DNA of 64,000 nucleotides from Vulcanisaeta sp. JCM 16161 (GCF_001316285.1 NZ_BBDO01000002.1:186001-250000), one strand, 5' to 3'. Shown: positions 9,623-19,157, counted from the stretch's first letter. Made by a program: numbers and translations. Notes: a model not told the origin generated them from the letters alone.

Positions 9623-10249
9623 GTGCGTAGGGAGTTTGTATTTACATTTAATAATATGGATGAGGCATTAACATTCATGGAAATGCTCACCAGCAAGATT
9701 AAGAGTAGGGAATTACTTATTCGGTATGACACGGGCAGCGGCATTAGGGTTTGGGTTTCAATACAGGGTGAGCCCCATGAGGTTGAGCTTTACTCAATGG
9801 AGATTAAGCGTGTGTACAATGATATTAAGTTGATGAGGGGTAAGTTCGGCGCCCGTGCTTATGACGTATCACTAATACTTAGTAAGGCTAGGCTCAACGC
9901 TGCAATACCCATTGACTTAATAATTGACTTACTACATATTAAGGGCGTGAATGCCGAATTAGACGGCTCTAAGATAAGGGTTATGAGCGACATTAAGCTT
10001 GAGGATTTAGTAAATCTTGCTGAGGAAATTTCCAGGATATATGGTGAATTAATTGATGCGGAGGTTTCGGCGCAGGCTAAGAGGATAATTGCGCTTTATG
10101 CGTTATTGATGGGTAAGGACGTTAAGGACAGTATTAGGGAGTTGCTTAGCAGGGGCTTGTTATCGAGGTATGGTGATACTGAATTGCTCGTTCTTTCCAT
10201 GGATTATAGGCATGCATTATTGAAGCTTCAGGAGCTCGTAAATAGGTGA
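9623..10249 (+). CDS. DUF2067-type archaeal protein
   Basis: 208 residues, intact, soluble. The N-terminal REFVFTFNNMDEALTFME start, followed by an alternating strand-helix pattern, fits the archaeal DUF2067 family as I remember it. That family has no assigned function. The middle holds a KH-like helix-strand arrangement, and the C terminus is helical. Start is the GTG at 9623, 30 nt after the CDF stop, so it may be co-transcribed with it. Family call is moderate; no function is claimed. Confidence 0.65.
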   Translation: MRREFVFTFNNMDEALTFMEMLTSKIKSRELLIRYDTGSGIRVWVSIQGEPHEVELYSMEIKRVYNDIKLMRGKFGARAYDVSLILSKARLNAAIPIDLIIDLLHIKGVNAELDGSKIRVMSDIKLEDLVNLAEEISRIYGELIDAEVSAQAKRIIALYALLMGKDVKDSIRELLSRGLLSRYGDTELLVLSMDYRHALLKLQELVNR

Positions 10250-10294
10250 GAGAAACGCAAATTAAGGGTCTTAATCAGTAATTGGCATTACATA

Positions 10295-11834
10295 ATGAGC
10301 GGTAACGAATATATCGAGATTAAGGAATTGACTAAGCAGTTAATCCAGCAGTACATAATGAATCAATACCCCTGGGGGGTCATAACAAGGCCGTTAACGC
10401 CAATGGCCATGACGATACTCTTAATAACGTATGTGATAACAATAGCCATGTTAGTGCTAAGCCTAGTGCAATTAGTCGTACTAGTTAGGTATGGCATAAC
10501 GAGTTTGGGGTATATGAAGATGCGTAACCATAATAATTATTTGTTAGGGATGGTTAAGGTACGTGATTTACCATTCATATCGATACTAATACCTATTAAG
10601 AACGAGGATTTCCTAACCATAGAACGAAGCCTACAAACCATAGCATCGCTTAACTACCCTAAGGAATTACTTGAGGTGCTGTTTATAAGTGATGACCCTG
10701 AGTACTACGTAAGCAGTCTCACTAGGATAATAGCGCCAATTGTGAGTAGGCTGGGTATAAACGTTAAAATAATACGCAGGGCGATTGCCAGGGGTTATAA
10801 GGGCGGTGCCCTTAACTACGGCATTAAATACGCGAGGGGTGATGTAATTGCCGTGTTTGATGTTGACACCGTAATGCCGAGCGATTACCTATTAAAGGCT
10901 GTTGGCGCATTATTAGGTGGTTATGACGCGGTCACCGCGGTATGGAAGGGTTATTATACAATTGATAATTCTATTTCAAGACTCCTGAAGTTCATGTATG
11001 ATGTATACAACGAAATCTTCATTAGGGTAGATTCCTAAGTGGTGGTTTTCCAGCCATAACTGGGAATAACCTGGTGATTTGGAGAAGGGTCCTTGAATCC
11101 ATTAATGGATTCTGTGAGTGCACCGGTGAGGACCTTGACCTAAGCATAAGGTTGAGATCAAAGGGTTACAGAATTGGGTTGATTGATGCCGATGTTTATA
11201 GCGAGGTACCAAATACGTATTTAGCATTTAAGAAGCAATTCAGTAGGTGGTTATTTAATAGTATTTGGAATATGAAGCATAACTTAAGGTTACTACTCAT
11301 GAGTAATGATGTCTCAATGTGGGAAAAGGTCGATGGCGTGCTCTGGATGCTTCAGTTCCCAAGTATGTCCTTCGCTGCATTATCAATACTCGCAACCGTA
11401 ATACTCTCGGTAATTGGCGTTTTAATTCCACCAATGCTATATTACTCCTTGAGGTATTAAATGCCGTTATTATATTGCCATTGACCATAGTACTATGGTT
11501 AATTAGTAATGATATTGGTTATAGGACGTGGGATTTCCTGGTGAACGCCGCGAAATCCACACTACTCACTGCATTAATGTCATTCCCAATGCTCATATAT
11601 TCAATAGAATCATTAATAATAGATGAGTGGGAGTGGGTACCAACGCCAAAGGGTTACTTGATCCATAAGTACTCATTCCTGAGGGATTTAATTCATGAAT
11701 TATCGATTATCCTAATGCTGATTACCGTAATGATAGTGCTGATATTAAATAATCAATTACTAACAATGTTTTACATAGCCAGCATACTAATTATCCTTTT
11801 ATACGGATTCCGACTAGTGATTCCGCGTAGATGA
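10295..11834 (+). CDS. membrane glycosyltransferase family 2, frameshifted
   Basis: A processive-type GT2 enzyme of about 510 residues. Two hydrophobic helices near residues 35-65 precede the GT-A catalytic domain, which contains the IPIKNE start, a VFDVDT metal-binding motif near residue 190, a TGEDLDLSIRLR acceptor block and a QFSRW (Q-x-x-R-W) motif. Three or four membrane helices follow to the C terminus. This layout matches cellulose or hyaluronan synthase-like enzymes that build and export a polysaccharide. Frames break near 11035 and 11445. The donor sugar and product cannot be told. It stands alone, ending in a T-rich stretch. Confidence 0.88.
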
Positions 11835-11876
11835 TTAGATAAAATAGTGGAGGGTATATGAATTAAAGTATCATTA

Positions 11877-11895
11877 TTTTTATTTATTTTTATTT
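11877..11895 (+). terminator. T-rich terminator
   Basis: Three successive runs of four to five T residues separated by single A bases lie about 45 nt after the glycosyltransferase stop and just before the next start, fitting archaeal T-tract termination. Confidence 0.4.
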
Positions 11896-11904
11896 TGGAT
11901 AAGC

Positions 11905-13047
11905 ATGACTAATACATATGATGTAATAGTAGTTGGTGCCGGCCCATCGGGTTCGATTGCCGCATACGTAGCCGCAAGGCTCGGTTTAAGGGTATTGGTA
12001 TTAGATAGGTTCCGATTCCCAAGGATTAAGCCCTGCGGGGGTGGTTTAACGCAGAAGTCCATAGCTTTATTGAGGGGTCTTGGTATTGATTTAGATGGTA
12101 TAATTAGGGATACCTGCAGGAGAGTTGTTGTTATTAATAATGCTGGATCCTTCCTATTGACCGATAATGAACCGATAATAAGTGTGGTCTCCAGGGATGA
12201 GTTCGATAATTACCTACTATCTAATGCCCTGGAAATGGGCGCTGAGTACGCTGTTGATAGGGTTATTAGGGTTGATGTTCATGAGGATTACGTTAATGTT
12301 GTCGGTACAGACAATACGTATACTGGTAAATACGTGATCGCGGCTGATGGCGCCAATTCCGTAATAGCAAAGCAGCTGGGTAATGACATTAGGAGGAATA
12401 CGGCTATGGCATTCATGACTATAGCGCGCGGTGATTACCTAAGTGACGTATGTCTAATAGATATGTCAAGGATTAAGTGGGGTTACTCATGGGTATTTCC
12501 ACGGGGTGATGAGGAGTACGATGCTGGTATTGGCTCAATACATTGGGGTGATTACAAGGCTCAATTAATTAAGTATGTAGGTGATCTTGGATTACGAGGA
12601 GGTGAGATACGTGGCCACCCTATACCAATTAAAGCCCGCGATAAATTAGTCTCCAGGCGAGTAGCCCTGGTTGGTGATGCAGCTGGGCTTGCTGACCCAA
12701 CCACGGGTGAGGGCATCTTCTACGCGATGTATAGTGGTGCGTTGGCAGCATTAACCCTGAGACATTCAATCAATCCAACAGAGTTTATGAATAATTACCT
12801 GGGGGTTATTAAGCCATTGATCAAAAACTTATCAATTGCGTATTACCTATCGCTGGGTACGTATGGAATTGATCACCTGGTTATGGGGAGACTTGGGGTA
12901 AGTGCGTTTGCCGTATCAGGTACTAGGAACTTGGTTAGGAAAATAATGCGAGGGGATACTTGGTATTACCAGGTACCTATGTCTATGGTTAAGTTCTCGG
13001 TATTAAAGGGGCCTCAGTTAATACTTAGGGGGATACTAAACGGGTAA
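11905..13047 (+). CDS. geranylgeranyl reductase family flavoprotein
   Basis: FAD-dependent reductase that saturates the geranylgeranyl chains of archaeal ether lipids. 380 residues, intact. The N-terminal VVGAGPSGSIAAYVAARLG is the dinucleotide-binding fold; FPRIKPCGGGL carries the conserved cysteine typical of the archaeal enzymes near residue 47; ALVGDAAGLADPTTGEGI near residue 250 is the second FAD motif. Start is ATG 11905. It supplies lipids for the tetraether synthase candidate at 52.4 kb, although the two are far apart. A related halogenase-like flavoprotein role is less likely given the PCGGGL motif. Confidence 0.88.
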   Translation: MTNTYDVIVVGAGPSGSIAAYVAARLGLRVLVLDRFRFPRIKPCGGGLTQKSIALLRGLGIDLDGIIRDTCRRVVVINNAGSFLLTDNEPIISVVSRDEFDNYLLSNALEMGAEYAVDRVIRVDVHEDYVNVVGTDNTYTGKYVIAADGANSVIAKQLGNDIRRNTAMAFMTIARGDYLSDVCLIDMSRIKWGYSWVFPRGDEEYDAGIGSIHWGDYKAQLIKYVGDLGLRGGEIRGHPIPIKARDKLVSRRVALVGDAAGLADPTTGEGIFYAMYSGALAALTLRHSINPTEFMNNYLGVIKPLIKNLSIAYYLSLGTYGIDHLVMGRLGVSAFAVSGTRNLVRKIMRGDTWYYQVPMSMVKFSVLKGPQLILRGILNG

Positions 13048-13078
13048 TTTTAATTTAGTAAAATTGTGGAGAAACGCG

Positions 13079-13440
13079 TTATTCTTCGGATTCCTCTTCG
13101 AATTCTTCGGTCCCGGTTTCCTCTTCCGTACCCTCCTTAGCGGTTTTCTGCGTTGTAGATTGAGTCCCTTCCTGCGTGACCTCGGCCACTGCGTATGTTC
13201 TACCGATCTTTGTTATCTTAACCTTAACCTTATCCCCTGGCTTAGTATTGGGTACAAAGATCACAAAGCCCTTCACCCTAGCTATGCCATCGCCTCTCTT
13301 AGATGTCTCAACTATGTTTACCTCTATTACATCACCAACATTCACCGGCTTAGGACCTCTTGGGCCTCTACCCCTGCCTCTTTGGAAGTTTCTCCTTCTC
13401 GGTCTTTCGGACTCGGACGTAGTAACCGCCTTACAGCATT
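13079..13440 (-). CDS. TRAM-domain protein with Arg/Gly-rich head
   Basis: A small probable RNA-binding protein. The TRAM OB-fold starts at NVGDVIEVNI and runs through GDGIARVKGFVIFVPN and GDKVKVKITKIG. The last 30 residues are an acidic Glu/Thr tail. The frame stays open upstream of the GTG at 13345 and encodes an Arg/Gly-rich segment (RRRNFQRGRGRGPRGPKP) up to about 13434. The ATG at 13440 sits about 20 nt after a TATAAA box, but the frame breaks just inside it, so the true start is probably 13440 with one base lost; the GTG at 13345 is the conservative alternative. TRAM proteins of this type act as RNA chaperones in other archaea. Confidence 0.75.
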
Positions 13441-13514
13441 AATGGAGAAAGACCCCTTTATAAATCATTCTAAGGCAATTAATATTTAAACCACCTCATT
13501 AATTGGTAATATGC

Positions 13515-13565
13515 GTGATGACCACCTCTGATTAGGACCCATGACTGAGCCAAGCCCCAGACTGA
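13515..13565 (+). ncRNA. possible C/D box guide RNA
   Basis: The intergenic gap contains GTGATGA (C box, 13515-13521) and CTGA (D box, 13562-13565), a 51-nt span typical of archaeal C/D sRNAs. An internal CTGA (13528-13531) could be D', and TGACTGA (13542-13548) is a poor C'. The flanking GC/GC could make a short terminal stem. The D' guide would be only 6 nt, which weakens the call. Confidence 0.35.
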
Positions 13566-13596
13566 GCGATTAATTATTAATTAATGCATGACATGA

Positions 13597-14430
13597 CTAT
13601 GAAACATCGACAATATTTAATGAATCATTGTCGAGAACCACCACGTGAGGCCTCGTATCACTATATGGGCCTGCCCTCGACGAGAATACCGTGAGTACCT
13701 TACCCCCATGATTCCATTTATAACCCTGCGGTGTGTATTCATGCCCCCGAATAATCATCTTCAACCCACCACTATTAAGGAAGCTCTCGGTTAATGCTGG
13801 TCCAAATACATAAGTGCCCGGTCCTCTAATGATGTTTGGTTCATAGTATTTAACGTCATCTGATGGATCATTCCACAACAACTGAAATGTTACCTCATTG
13901 TTTGGGATCTCATCAGGCTTTGGCAGCTTAGCTATGTTATCAATACTAATATTATTTATGGGTAAACCACCATGTACCAGGAAGTATTTTTCATTCAGTA
14001 TTGCCGCTATAGGCATTTGCGAGAATAATTCCTTTAGCCTATCATAGATTGAGTCGCCGTCATACGGTCCAAACTTCCTTAGCAACTCCATGTAAAAGCC
14101 ATATTCGTAATTTGTCAATGGCGATTCATGATTACCCCTCAATAACACAGCCTTATGTTCAAGAAATAGTCTTAATGCAAGGTACAACGTTTCTATCTGA
14201 TGTTCGCCCCTATCTACGTAATCTCCAAGCATTATGTACATCCAATTGTCTGGCGGGAACCTTTCTATTATTCGCAGTAGTGTGTTGACATCTCCATGAA
14301 GATCCCCAACCACCACAGCCTTACTAGTCGTAATCCTAAGTAACGGCTCATAGGCGCTGAACTCGTTATATAGCTTATCAATGTGCTCCTTAAGGAATTC
14401 CTTAATTGTTAAGATGTCCACGTATAGCAT
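13597..14430 (-). CDS. PPP-family serine/threonine protein phosphatase
   Basis: Metallophosphatase that removes phosphate from Ser/Thr residues. 277 residues with the full PPP signature: VVGDLHGD (GDxHG, residue about 40), LGDYVDRGE (GDxVDRG, about 70) and LLRGNHES (GNHE, about 98), plus later metal-binding histidines in LVHGGLP and IIRGHEYTP. It matches archaeal PP1/PP2A relatives in length. Start is the ATG at 14430. It is a single gene, divergent from the next one. A diadenosine-polyphosphatase activity is possible for the family but the motif set fits protein phosphatases best. Confidence 0.92.
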   Translation of the reverse strand: MLYVDILTIKEFLKEHIDKLYNEFSAYEPLLRITTSKAVVVGDLHGDVNTLLRIIERFPPDNWMYIMLGDYVDRGEHQIETLYLALRLFLEHKAVLLRGNHESPLTNYEYGFYMELLRKFGPYDGDSIYDRLKELFSQMPIAAILNEKYFLVHGGLPINNISIDNIAKLPKPDEIPNNEVTFQLLWNDPSDDVKYYEPNIIRGPGTYVFGPALTESFLNSGGLKMIIRGHEYTPQGYKWNHGGKVLTVFSSRAGPYSDTRPHVVVLDNDSLNIVDVS

Positions 14431-14546
14431 TAGTTAATGTGAATTTAAATAAGTTATACTTGGGTTCAGGGACTTGGTTGATAACGTAGTGATGATTAAA
14501 ATCAGTTGATAAGTTTTTAAATTTTTTAATTTCAATCATTAATTAA

Positions 14547-15169
14547 ATGAATGCGCTTGAGATCCTAGTGAGGATTAAGAGGATTGTTGGTGATATGGTT
14601 AAGGAAGCCTTCATAGTTAAGGCGATTAAGGAGGGCTCAATAATGTCGTTAAGTACTGAGGATATTATTAACCTATACCCGTACAATGCCTATGATTACA
14701 GGGTTGATGGTAAGAACATGGACTACATAATTGGTGAGGACTCAGTAGCCTTACTGGCTGATTTGGCGAAGATAAATAATTGGCCAATCGACAATATTAA
14801 GTACGCGGAATTTAATGACTGTATATCAATAAGTTCCAATGAGGGCGTACTCACCGTGACGTGTAAGGATAAGACAATACGTGAAGGCGAGAGGGTTGCC
14901 TATCTCGATAAGTCGTTAATGAGGAAGTACGGTATTGATGTTAAGATAAGGAGTATTGATAGCGAGTCGTTAATACCCCTTGAGAAGGTGTTTGAGAATC
15001 CAACGAGCATAGTTGTGGAGAGCTTAATAACACTGCCAATATACTTCGTGATAAATCCAACCATTTAGGCCTTGACGTACTTGCCGACACATACATATAC
15101 CTCCTGACCAAGGGCTTGAATAGTACCCACGAATACCGACACCGCAGAGTACTTAATAAGTACCAATAA
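14547..15169 (+). CDS. hypothetical protein, frameshifted
   Basis: About 208 residues if the frame break near 15063 is repaired; without repair it stops at 15068. The repaired C terminus continues with a plausible helix (GLDVLADTYIYLLTKG) and stops at 15167-15169, one base before the next gene. The N-terminal part is a basic helix, followed by mixed alpha/beta sequence. No motif, membrane segment or known family was recognised. A TATA-like TTTTTAAATTTTTTAA stretch lies about 25 nt upstream of the ATG. It appears co-transcribed with the next gene. Confidence 0.65.
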
Positions 15170-15170
15170 G

Positions 15171-15482
15171 TTGGGTGATACCTACATTAAGGCTTATGTA
15201 CTAAAGGAAGACCTCGACACACTTAGAGAGTACTTTGACGTTAAGTTTGATGAGAAGAATGGCATTGTTGAGTATTCAATAAATGGTGAGCATGCACTCA
15301 CGGCGACGACTATTCAGGGCAGTATTAACCCTGGCCTCCTTAAAATAAGTTGGATTGACCTTGAGATCTTTAAGATGAATGGCATTGGCATAAACCTAAT
15401 TGATCTGGGTAGTACGAACATACTTGATTGCTCGGGAATGCTTATTGAGAGGACTAAGGAGGAGTTTCGAGGAATACTATAG
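15171..15482 (+). CDS. hypothetical protein
   Basis: 103 residues starting from TTG at 15171, a single base after the repaired stop of the upstream gene, so translation is likely coupled. The sequence alternates beta strands and short helices (KAYVLKEDLDTLREYFDVKF at the N terminus) with one cysteine. No family was recognised. Its last codons overlap the end of a convergent P-loop ATPase by 6 nt. Confidence 0.6.
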   Translation: MGDTYIKAYVLKEDLDTLREYFDVKFDEKNGIVEYSINGEHALTATTIQGSINPGLLKISWIDLEIFKMNGIGINLIDLGSTNILDCSGMLIERTKEEFRGIL

Positions 15483-16112
15483 CACGACATTACCATCATT
15501 AAGCACATCACCAATTGCTGAGTTGCCATTACTCATTTTCCTAAAGTTCCTCAACAACATACCGGGCGTCCTCATTGCCGGCTTTACATATTTAATACCA
15601 ATTCTTTGGGCAAAGAGTCTCAGGTCGTCATCGTGATATTCAATGATCATCCTTGGCGCTGAGTGTAGGAATTTTATTAATGGCTCGAGGACCTCCAGGT
15701 CATTTCCCACGAGTAGTGGTATCGTTAATGTGGTAATTACCGTACCGTTAAACCCAAGAACTTTATTAATAAAGCCCTGGGCCATCCTGGGTATTGTGAA
15801 TGCAGCATCAATATCATCAATGAGAAGAACCCTTGCATTTAAATCATTATGGCAGTCAATAAGCTTTACTGACCTAAGCCCGAGCTCGTTATACGTATTT
15901 ACGTAGGCCACGGGTATTCTTAACCTTCTCAGTCTATTCATTATTGCTATTAACACCGTGGTCTTACCACTACCAGACTCACCCATTATTACCAACGCCC
16001 TCTCATTACCCATAACCTTACCCACCGCCCAATTAATGACCTCCCTAATTGATGAACCAACTAACGAATCCTCATTAGTTCTTCCACAGTTAATCACGTA
16101 ATCATACATCAA
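15477..16112 (-). CDS. small P-loop ATPase, AAA-like
   Basis: 211 residues with Walker A GESGSGKT near residue 45 and Walker B LLIDDID near residue 97. The following TTLTIP strand could be a sensor 1 region, and a basic helix near the C terminus (PGMLLRNFRKM) could be the start of a lid. This resembles DnaC/IstB-like or short STAND ATPases, but no family is certain. The substrate is unknown. Convergent with the two hypothetical genes upstream; start is the ATG at 16112 or 16109. Confidence 0.7.
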   Translation of the reverse strand: MMYDYVINCGRTNEDSLVGSSIREVINWAVGKVMGNERALVIMGESGSGKTTVLIAIMNRLRRLRIPVAYVNTYNELGLRSVKLIDCHNDLNARVLLIDDIDAAFTIPRMAQGFINKVLGFNGTVITTLTIPLLVGNDLEVLEPLIKFLHSAPRMIIEYHDDDLRLFAQRIGIKYVKPAMRTPGMLLRNFRKMSNGNSAIGDVLNDGNVVL

Positions 16113-16227
16113 CTAGTGCTGTTTCACGAAATAAAATTACCATATATTTACAATAATTGATAATGCATGGGAGAATACATGGGTAATACCACCATGTAGG
16201 TGAGGAACTAGGTTTTTAAGTACCGTA

Positions 16228-16803
16228 ATGTCTCTATGCGTGTCATTCATAGAGTATAAGGGTGCGTTCTATAGACTCCTACATCCAAGACCGACAATAC
16301 TACTGATTACTTTATGCCCTGGCGATAGAACGAACATAATGCCGGCCAGCTGGAATTCGCCATTATCCGAGGAACCACCAACGATTGGCGTGGCTATTTA
16401 CAGGGAGACATTCACATACCAATGCCTTAATTATCACCCGGAGGCCACAATTAATGTACTAAGTATTGACCATGTCGACTTGATTTACCAACTCGGCTCT
16501 GTCTCGGGTAGGGACGTGGATAAGATAAGGGAATTCAATATCCAATTAATACCGAGCGACCTCGTTAGGGTACCGACCTGGAGAGACGCCATTGCCGTGT
16601 ATGAGACTAGAGTCATTAATAGGATTGATGTTGGTGAGAGCACATTATTCGTGTTTAAAGTGTTAAAGGTTAAGGTTAAACCGGGGATTGCCGATGAGTG
16701 GAGTATAGACTTTAGTAAGACGAACATACCACTTCACGGGGCTGGCAGGGTGTTTCACAGGGTTGATCCAAGGAAGGTGTTTGCCAAGAAATACATTAAA
16801 TAG
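16228..16803 (+). CDS. flavin reductase-like FMN-binding protein
   Basis: 191 residues of the split-barrel flavin reductase fold. The N-terminal block with RPTILLITLCPGDRTNIMPASW matches the FMN-binding strand pattern P-x-x-x-x-x-T-...-N-x-x-x-x-S-W of the family, and NYHPEATINVLS is the second conserved strand. Members reduce or hold FMN/FAD and often serve a partner oxygenase or act alone in flavin shuttling. A TTTTTAAG TATA-like box lies about 10-15 nt upstream of the ATG at 16228. The next gene starts 21 nt downstream and may share the transcript. Confidence 0.85.
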   Translation: MSLCVSFIEYKGAFYRLLHPRPTILLITLCPGDRTNIMPASWNSPLSEEPPTIGVAIYRETFTYQCLNYHPEATINVLSIDHVDLIYQLGSVSGRDVDKIREFNIQLIPSDLVRVPTWRDAIAVYETRVINRIDVGESTLFVFKVLKVKVKPGIADEWSIDFSKTNIPLHGAGRVFHRVDPRKVFAKKYIK

Positions 16804-16824
16804 CAATGCGTATCGGCCTCTTTA

Positions 16825-17820
16825 ATGACCCTTAAAATCGCGGTTGTTGGATGTAGGGGTTTTGGCAGAGTCCATCTAAATGCAATGTCGAAATTACGTG
16901 ATAAGTATGGGCTGGAGATCTACGTGTTCAGTAGAACCGAGGATTACGCCAGGGACTGCTATAGAGAGTATGATGCGAGTGGTTATTTCACGAAGTACAG
17001 CGATGTCCTAAGGTCTGACATTGATATTGTGGACCTAGTGGTTAGTCACGATGCCCACATGCCCATGAGCATAGCAGCACTTGAGGCTGGTAAGCACGTG
17101 ATGCTCGAGAAACCAATAGCAAGGACCATCGAGGAGGCAATGAGCATAATCAATGTTGCTAGGTCCAGTGGTAGGAAATTCATGGTCCTTGAGAATCATT
17201 ATTTCGATCCGTCAGTATGGAAGGCCAAGGAACTCATGGGTAAGTTAGGTAGGATCTCGATGATTATTGTTAGGAAGCTTCAGTTTAATTCACCAAGTGG
17301 TTGGAGAAGGGTTAGGGAGTTGATGGGTGGTGGTGCGCTTATCGATGGTGGTATTCACTACGTCGATACCTTACTCAACCTTGGCGGTGACTATACCGAG
17401 GTTAAATCTATGTGCATGCGAGGCTTTTCCGGACTTGAGGGTGAAGACGTGAGCGCATCAATGTTTAGGTTTAAGAGCGGGGCCTTGGGCATTTTGCTTT
17501 ATTCCTGGTCTGCACCAGGTGGTGACAATGCTCCGGTCTTTGAGGTTTATGGCGAAAGGGGATTTATAATGGAGGACCCGAGCAGTCGAGTTCCTGGCAA
17601 GCCGTATGGTGACTTATTAATTAGCAGTGATGGTAAGCAGGAGAAGATAATTGTTGAGAAAGTCAATGTTATTGAACGGGAAATTGAATCATTCATACAG
17701 GCCGTTATCAACAATACCGACTTGCCGATGCCTCCTGAGGTCGCATTACGTGATTTAAGGGCCGTACTGGACGCCTATAGGAGTTGCGGTGAGTTAGGTG
17801 TGGGTTTTCAACCAATCTAG
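16825..17820 (+). CDS. Gfo/Idh/MocA family oxidoreductase
   Basis: NAD(P)-dependent sugar or inositol dehydrogenase-type enzyme, 331 residues. The N terminus has the Rossmann start (AVVGCRGFGRVHLNAM), the EKPIARTIEEA block holds the EKP motif near residue 96, and GGGALIDGGIHYVDTLLNLGG contains the conserved active-site histidine near residue 178. Intact and of normal length. The last 27 nt overlap the end of a convergent hydrolase. The substrate cannot be named from sequence. Confidence 0.9.
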   Translation: MTLKIAVVGCRGFGRVHLNAMSKLRDKYGLEIYVFSRTEDYARDCYREYDASGYFTKYSDVLRSDIDIVDLVVSHDAHMPMSIAALEAGKHVMLEKPIARTIEEAMSIINVARSSGRKFMVLENHYFDPSVWKAKELMGKLGRISMIIVRKLQFNSPSGWRRVRELMGGGALIDGGIHYVDTLLNLGGDYTEVKSMCMRGFSGLEGEDVSASMFRFKSGALGILLYSWSAPGGDNAPVFEVYGERGFIMEDPSSRVPGKPYGDLLISSDGKQEKIIVEKVNVIEREIESFIQAVINNTDLPMPPEVALRDLRAVLDAYRSCGELGVGFQPI

Positions 17821-18627
17821 CACGTCCCTATAAACCACCTCCCTATTCAACTCATTTAGTATTTCGTGGTACATCCCATCATAGATCTTCATAGCCTTAT
17901 CACTAACCCTCAACCTACTGAATACTTCCTGGGTAGCCCTTGGTGGTACCACCCTATCCTCACCACCATGCATCATCATTATGGGTACCGATATATTATC
18001 GACATACTTCCAAACATTCCTTGATGCCCTAACAAGCTCATACAGGATCCTGACAGTTGGCTTTTTAAAGACGAGGGGGTCCCTCACGTATTCCTCAACG
18101 ACCCTCTTATCATGGGTCAGGAACTCAGGGTTTATCGGTAGGTTTAGTCTATACCTTGGTGATAATGCATTGAGTAATGATAGCATGAACCAGGAACCAG
18201 CGCCAACATCGACTATCGCGGCGGCTCCACTCGTCACCGCAGCGCGAATCCCCCTACCAATCCTACCTAGGTAGTGAAGCACTATTAAGCCACCCATTGA
18301 ATGCCCAAGTAGGAATGCCGAGTTGAAGCCTGTCCTCTTGAGCATTAACTCGATGAACTCCTCCAGGTCATTTAGGAATAGGTCGAAGTTATCTACGTAA
18401 CCAAGGTCCTTGGGACTCGCCGTTAATCCATGACCCCTCAGGTCCTGCATGCACAGTGAGTATCCATTGCTTGATAGGTAATTACCGAAGTCATTATACC
18501 TACCGCCATGCTCTGCGAAACCGTGAACCCCAATCACGAGACCCAGTGGTTTATCTGCTAACCAACACCTATAATACGCATTAATGCCCGTGCTCAGTGA
18601 AATCCTATCCTCAATCCTCTGAGTCAT
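17794..18627 (-). CDS. alpha/beta hydrolase, monoacylglycerol lipase-like
   Basis: 277 residues of the serine aminopeptidase S33/lysophospholipase group. IGVHGFAEHGGRY is the oxyanion region near residue 35, GHSMGG carries the nucleophile serine near residue 110, MMHGGEDRVVPP the acid near residue 220, and GMYHEILNE the histidine near residue 250. The set matches monoglyceride lipase-like enzymes. It lies beside the glycerol cluster but is separated from it by 50 nt and shares its strand, so a role in releasing glycerol from lipids is possible but not shown. Start ATG 18627. Confidence 0.88.
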   Translation of the reverse strand: MTQRIEDRISLSTGINAYYRCWLADKPLGLVIGVHGFAEHGGRYNDFGNYLSSNGYSLCMQDLRGHGLTASPKDLGYVDNFDLFLNDLEEFIELMLKRTGFNSAFLLGHSMGGLIVLHYLGRIGRGIRAAVTSGAAAIVDVGAGSWFMLSLLNALSPRYRLNLPINPEFLTHDKRVVEEYVRDPLVFKKPTVRILYELVRASRNVWKYVDNISVPIMMMHGGEDRVVPPRATQEVFSRLRVSDKAMKIYDGMYHEILNELNREVVYRDVLDWLKTHT

Positions 18628-18677
18628 GAATATAGCCTATACTACCTGCTTTTAAGCTTACGAAATACATAAACTAC

Positions 18678-19157
18678 TTACCTCAATAGGCATTCTATAA
18701 ATCCATGAATAGTATCCTCAGAAATCCTCTTAACCAATGAGTCAATGCTTACAAACCTGCTCATCATCTGAAGTAACCTGCCCAGGCTTGCGGTGGCGTC
18801 CCAATCAATTCGAGAACCATCACCCAACTCATTAACCCTTATGGCCAGTAAAACGCCTATTGCGCTACCCGCGGCCCTACCATCAACCCTATACCTAACC
18901 TCGTTACCTAACTGACTAATTAATTCAATGGTCGCGTCCGTGGTTATCCTCCTCAACTCGGCAATGGGAACCTCATTACCCAGGTCAACCCTAAACCTGG
19001 CCCTAACCCTATCCTTACTAAGCACCTCATAACTAATGATATTGGGTATACAGGTTATTGCCCTAGGCAAATCGGTTATGAAGTTTAGGACATCAATTGG
19101 TGACTTGCCTACTGTAAATGAACCACTATAATGTAACTCGCTCGACATCAGGACCAC
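18678..19157 (-). CDS. SRPBCC/CoxG-like protein
   Basis: 159 residues of the START/Bet v1-like fold: an N-terminal strand (HYSGSFTVGKSPIDVLNFI) followed by DLPRAITCIPNI, similar to CoxG-type small-molecule-binding proteins. It begins (GTG 19157) 10 nt inside the end of the glycerol-3-phosphate dehydrogenase gene, so it is the last gene of the glycerol cluster. CoxG proteins bind quinones or assist membrane attachment of dehydrogenases; a similar role for the dehydrogenase here is an inference from context. Confidence 0.75.
   Translation of the reverse strand: MVLMSSELHYSGSFTVGKSPIDVLNFITDLPRAITCIPNIISYEVLSKDRVRARFRVDLGNEVPIAELRRITTDATIELISQLGNEVRYRVDGRAAGSAIGVLLAIRVNELGDGSRIDWDATASLGRLLQMMSRFVSIDSLVKRISEDTIHGFIECLLR

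Noticed and set aside
13064..13489. 141-residue plus-strand reading frame across the TRAM gene
   Set aside because: It is the complement of a gene with a clear TRAM fold, and its composition is hydrophobic with no coherent domain.
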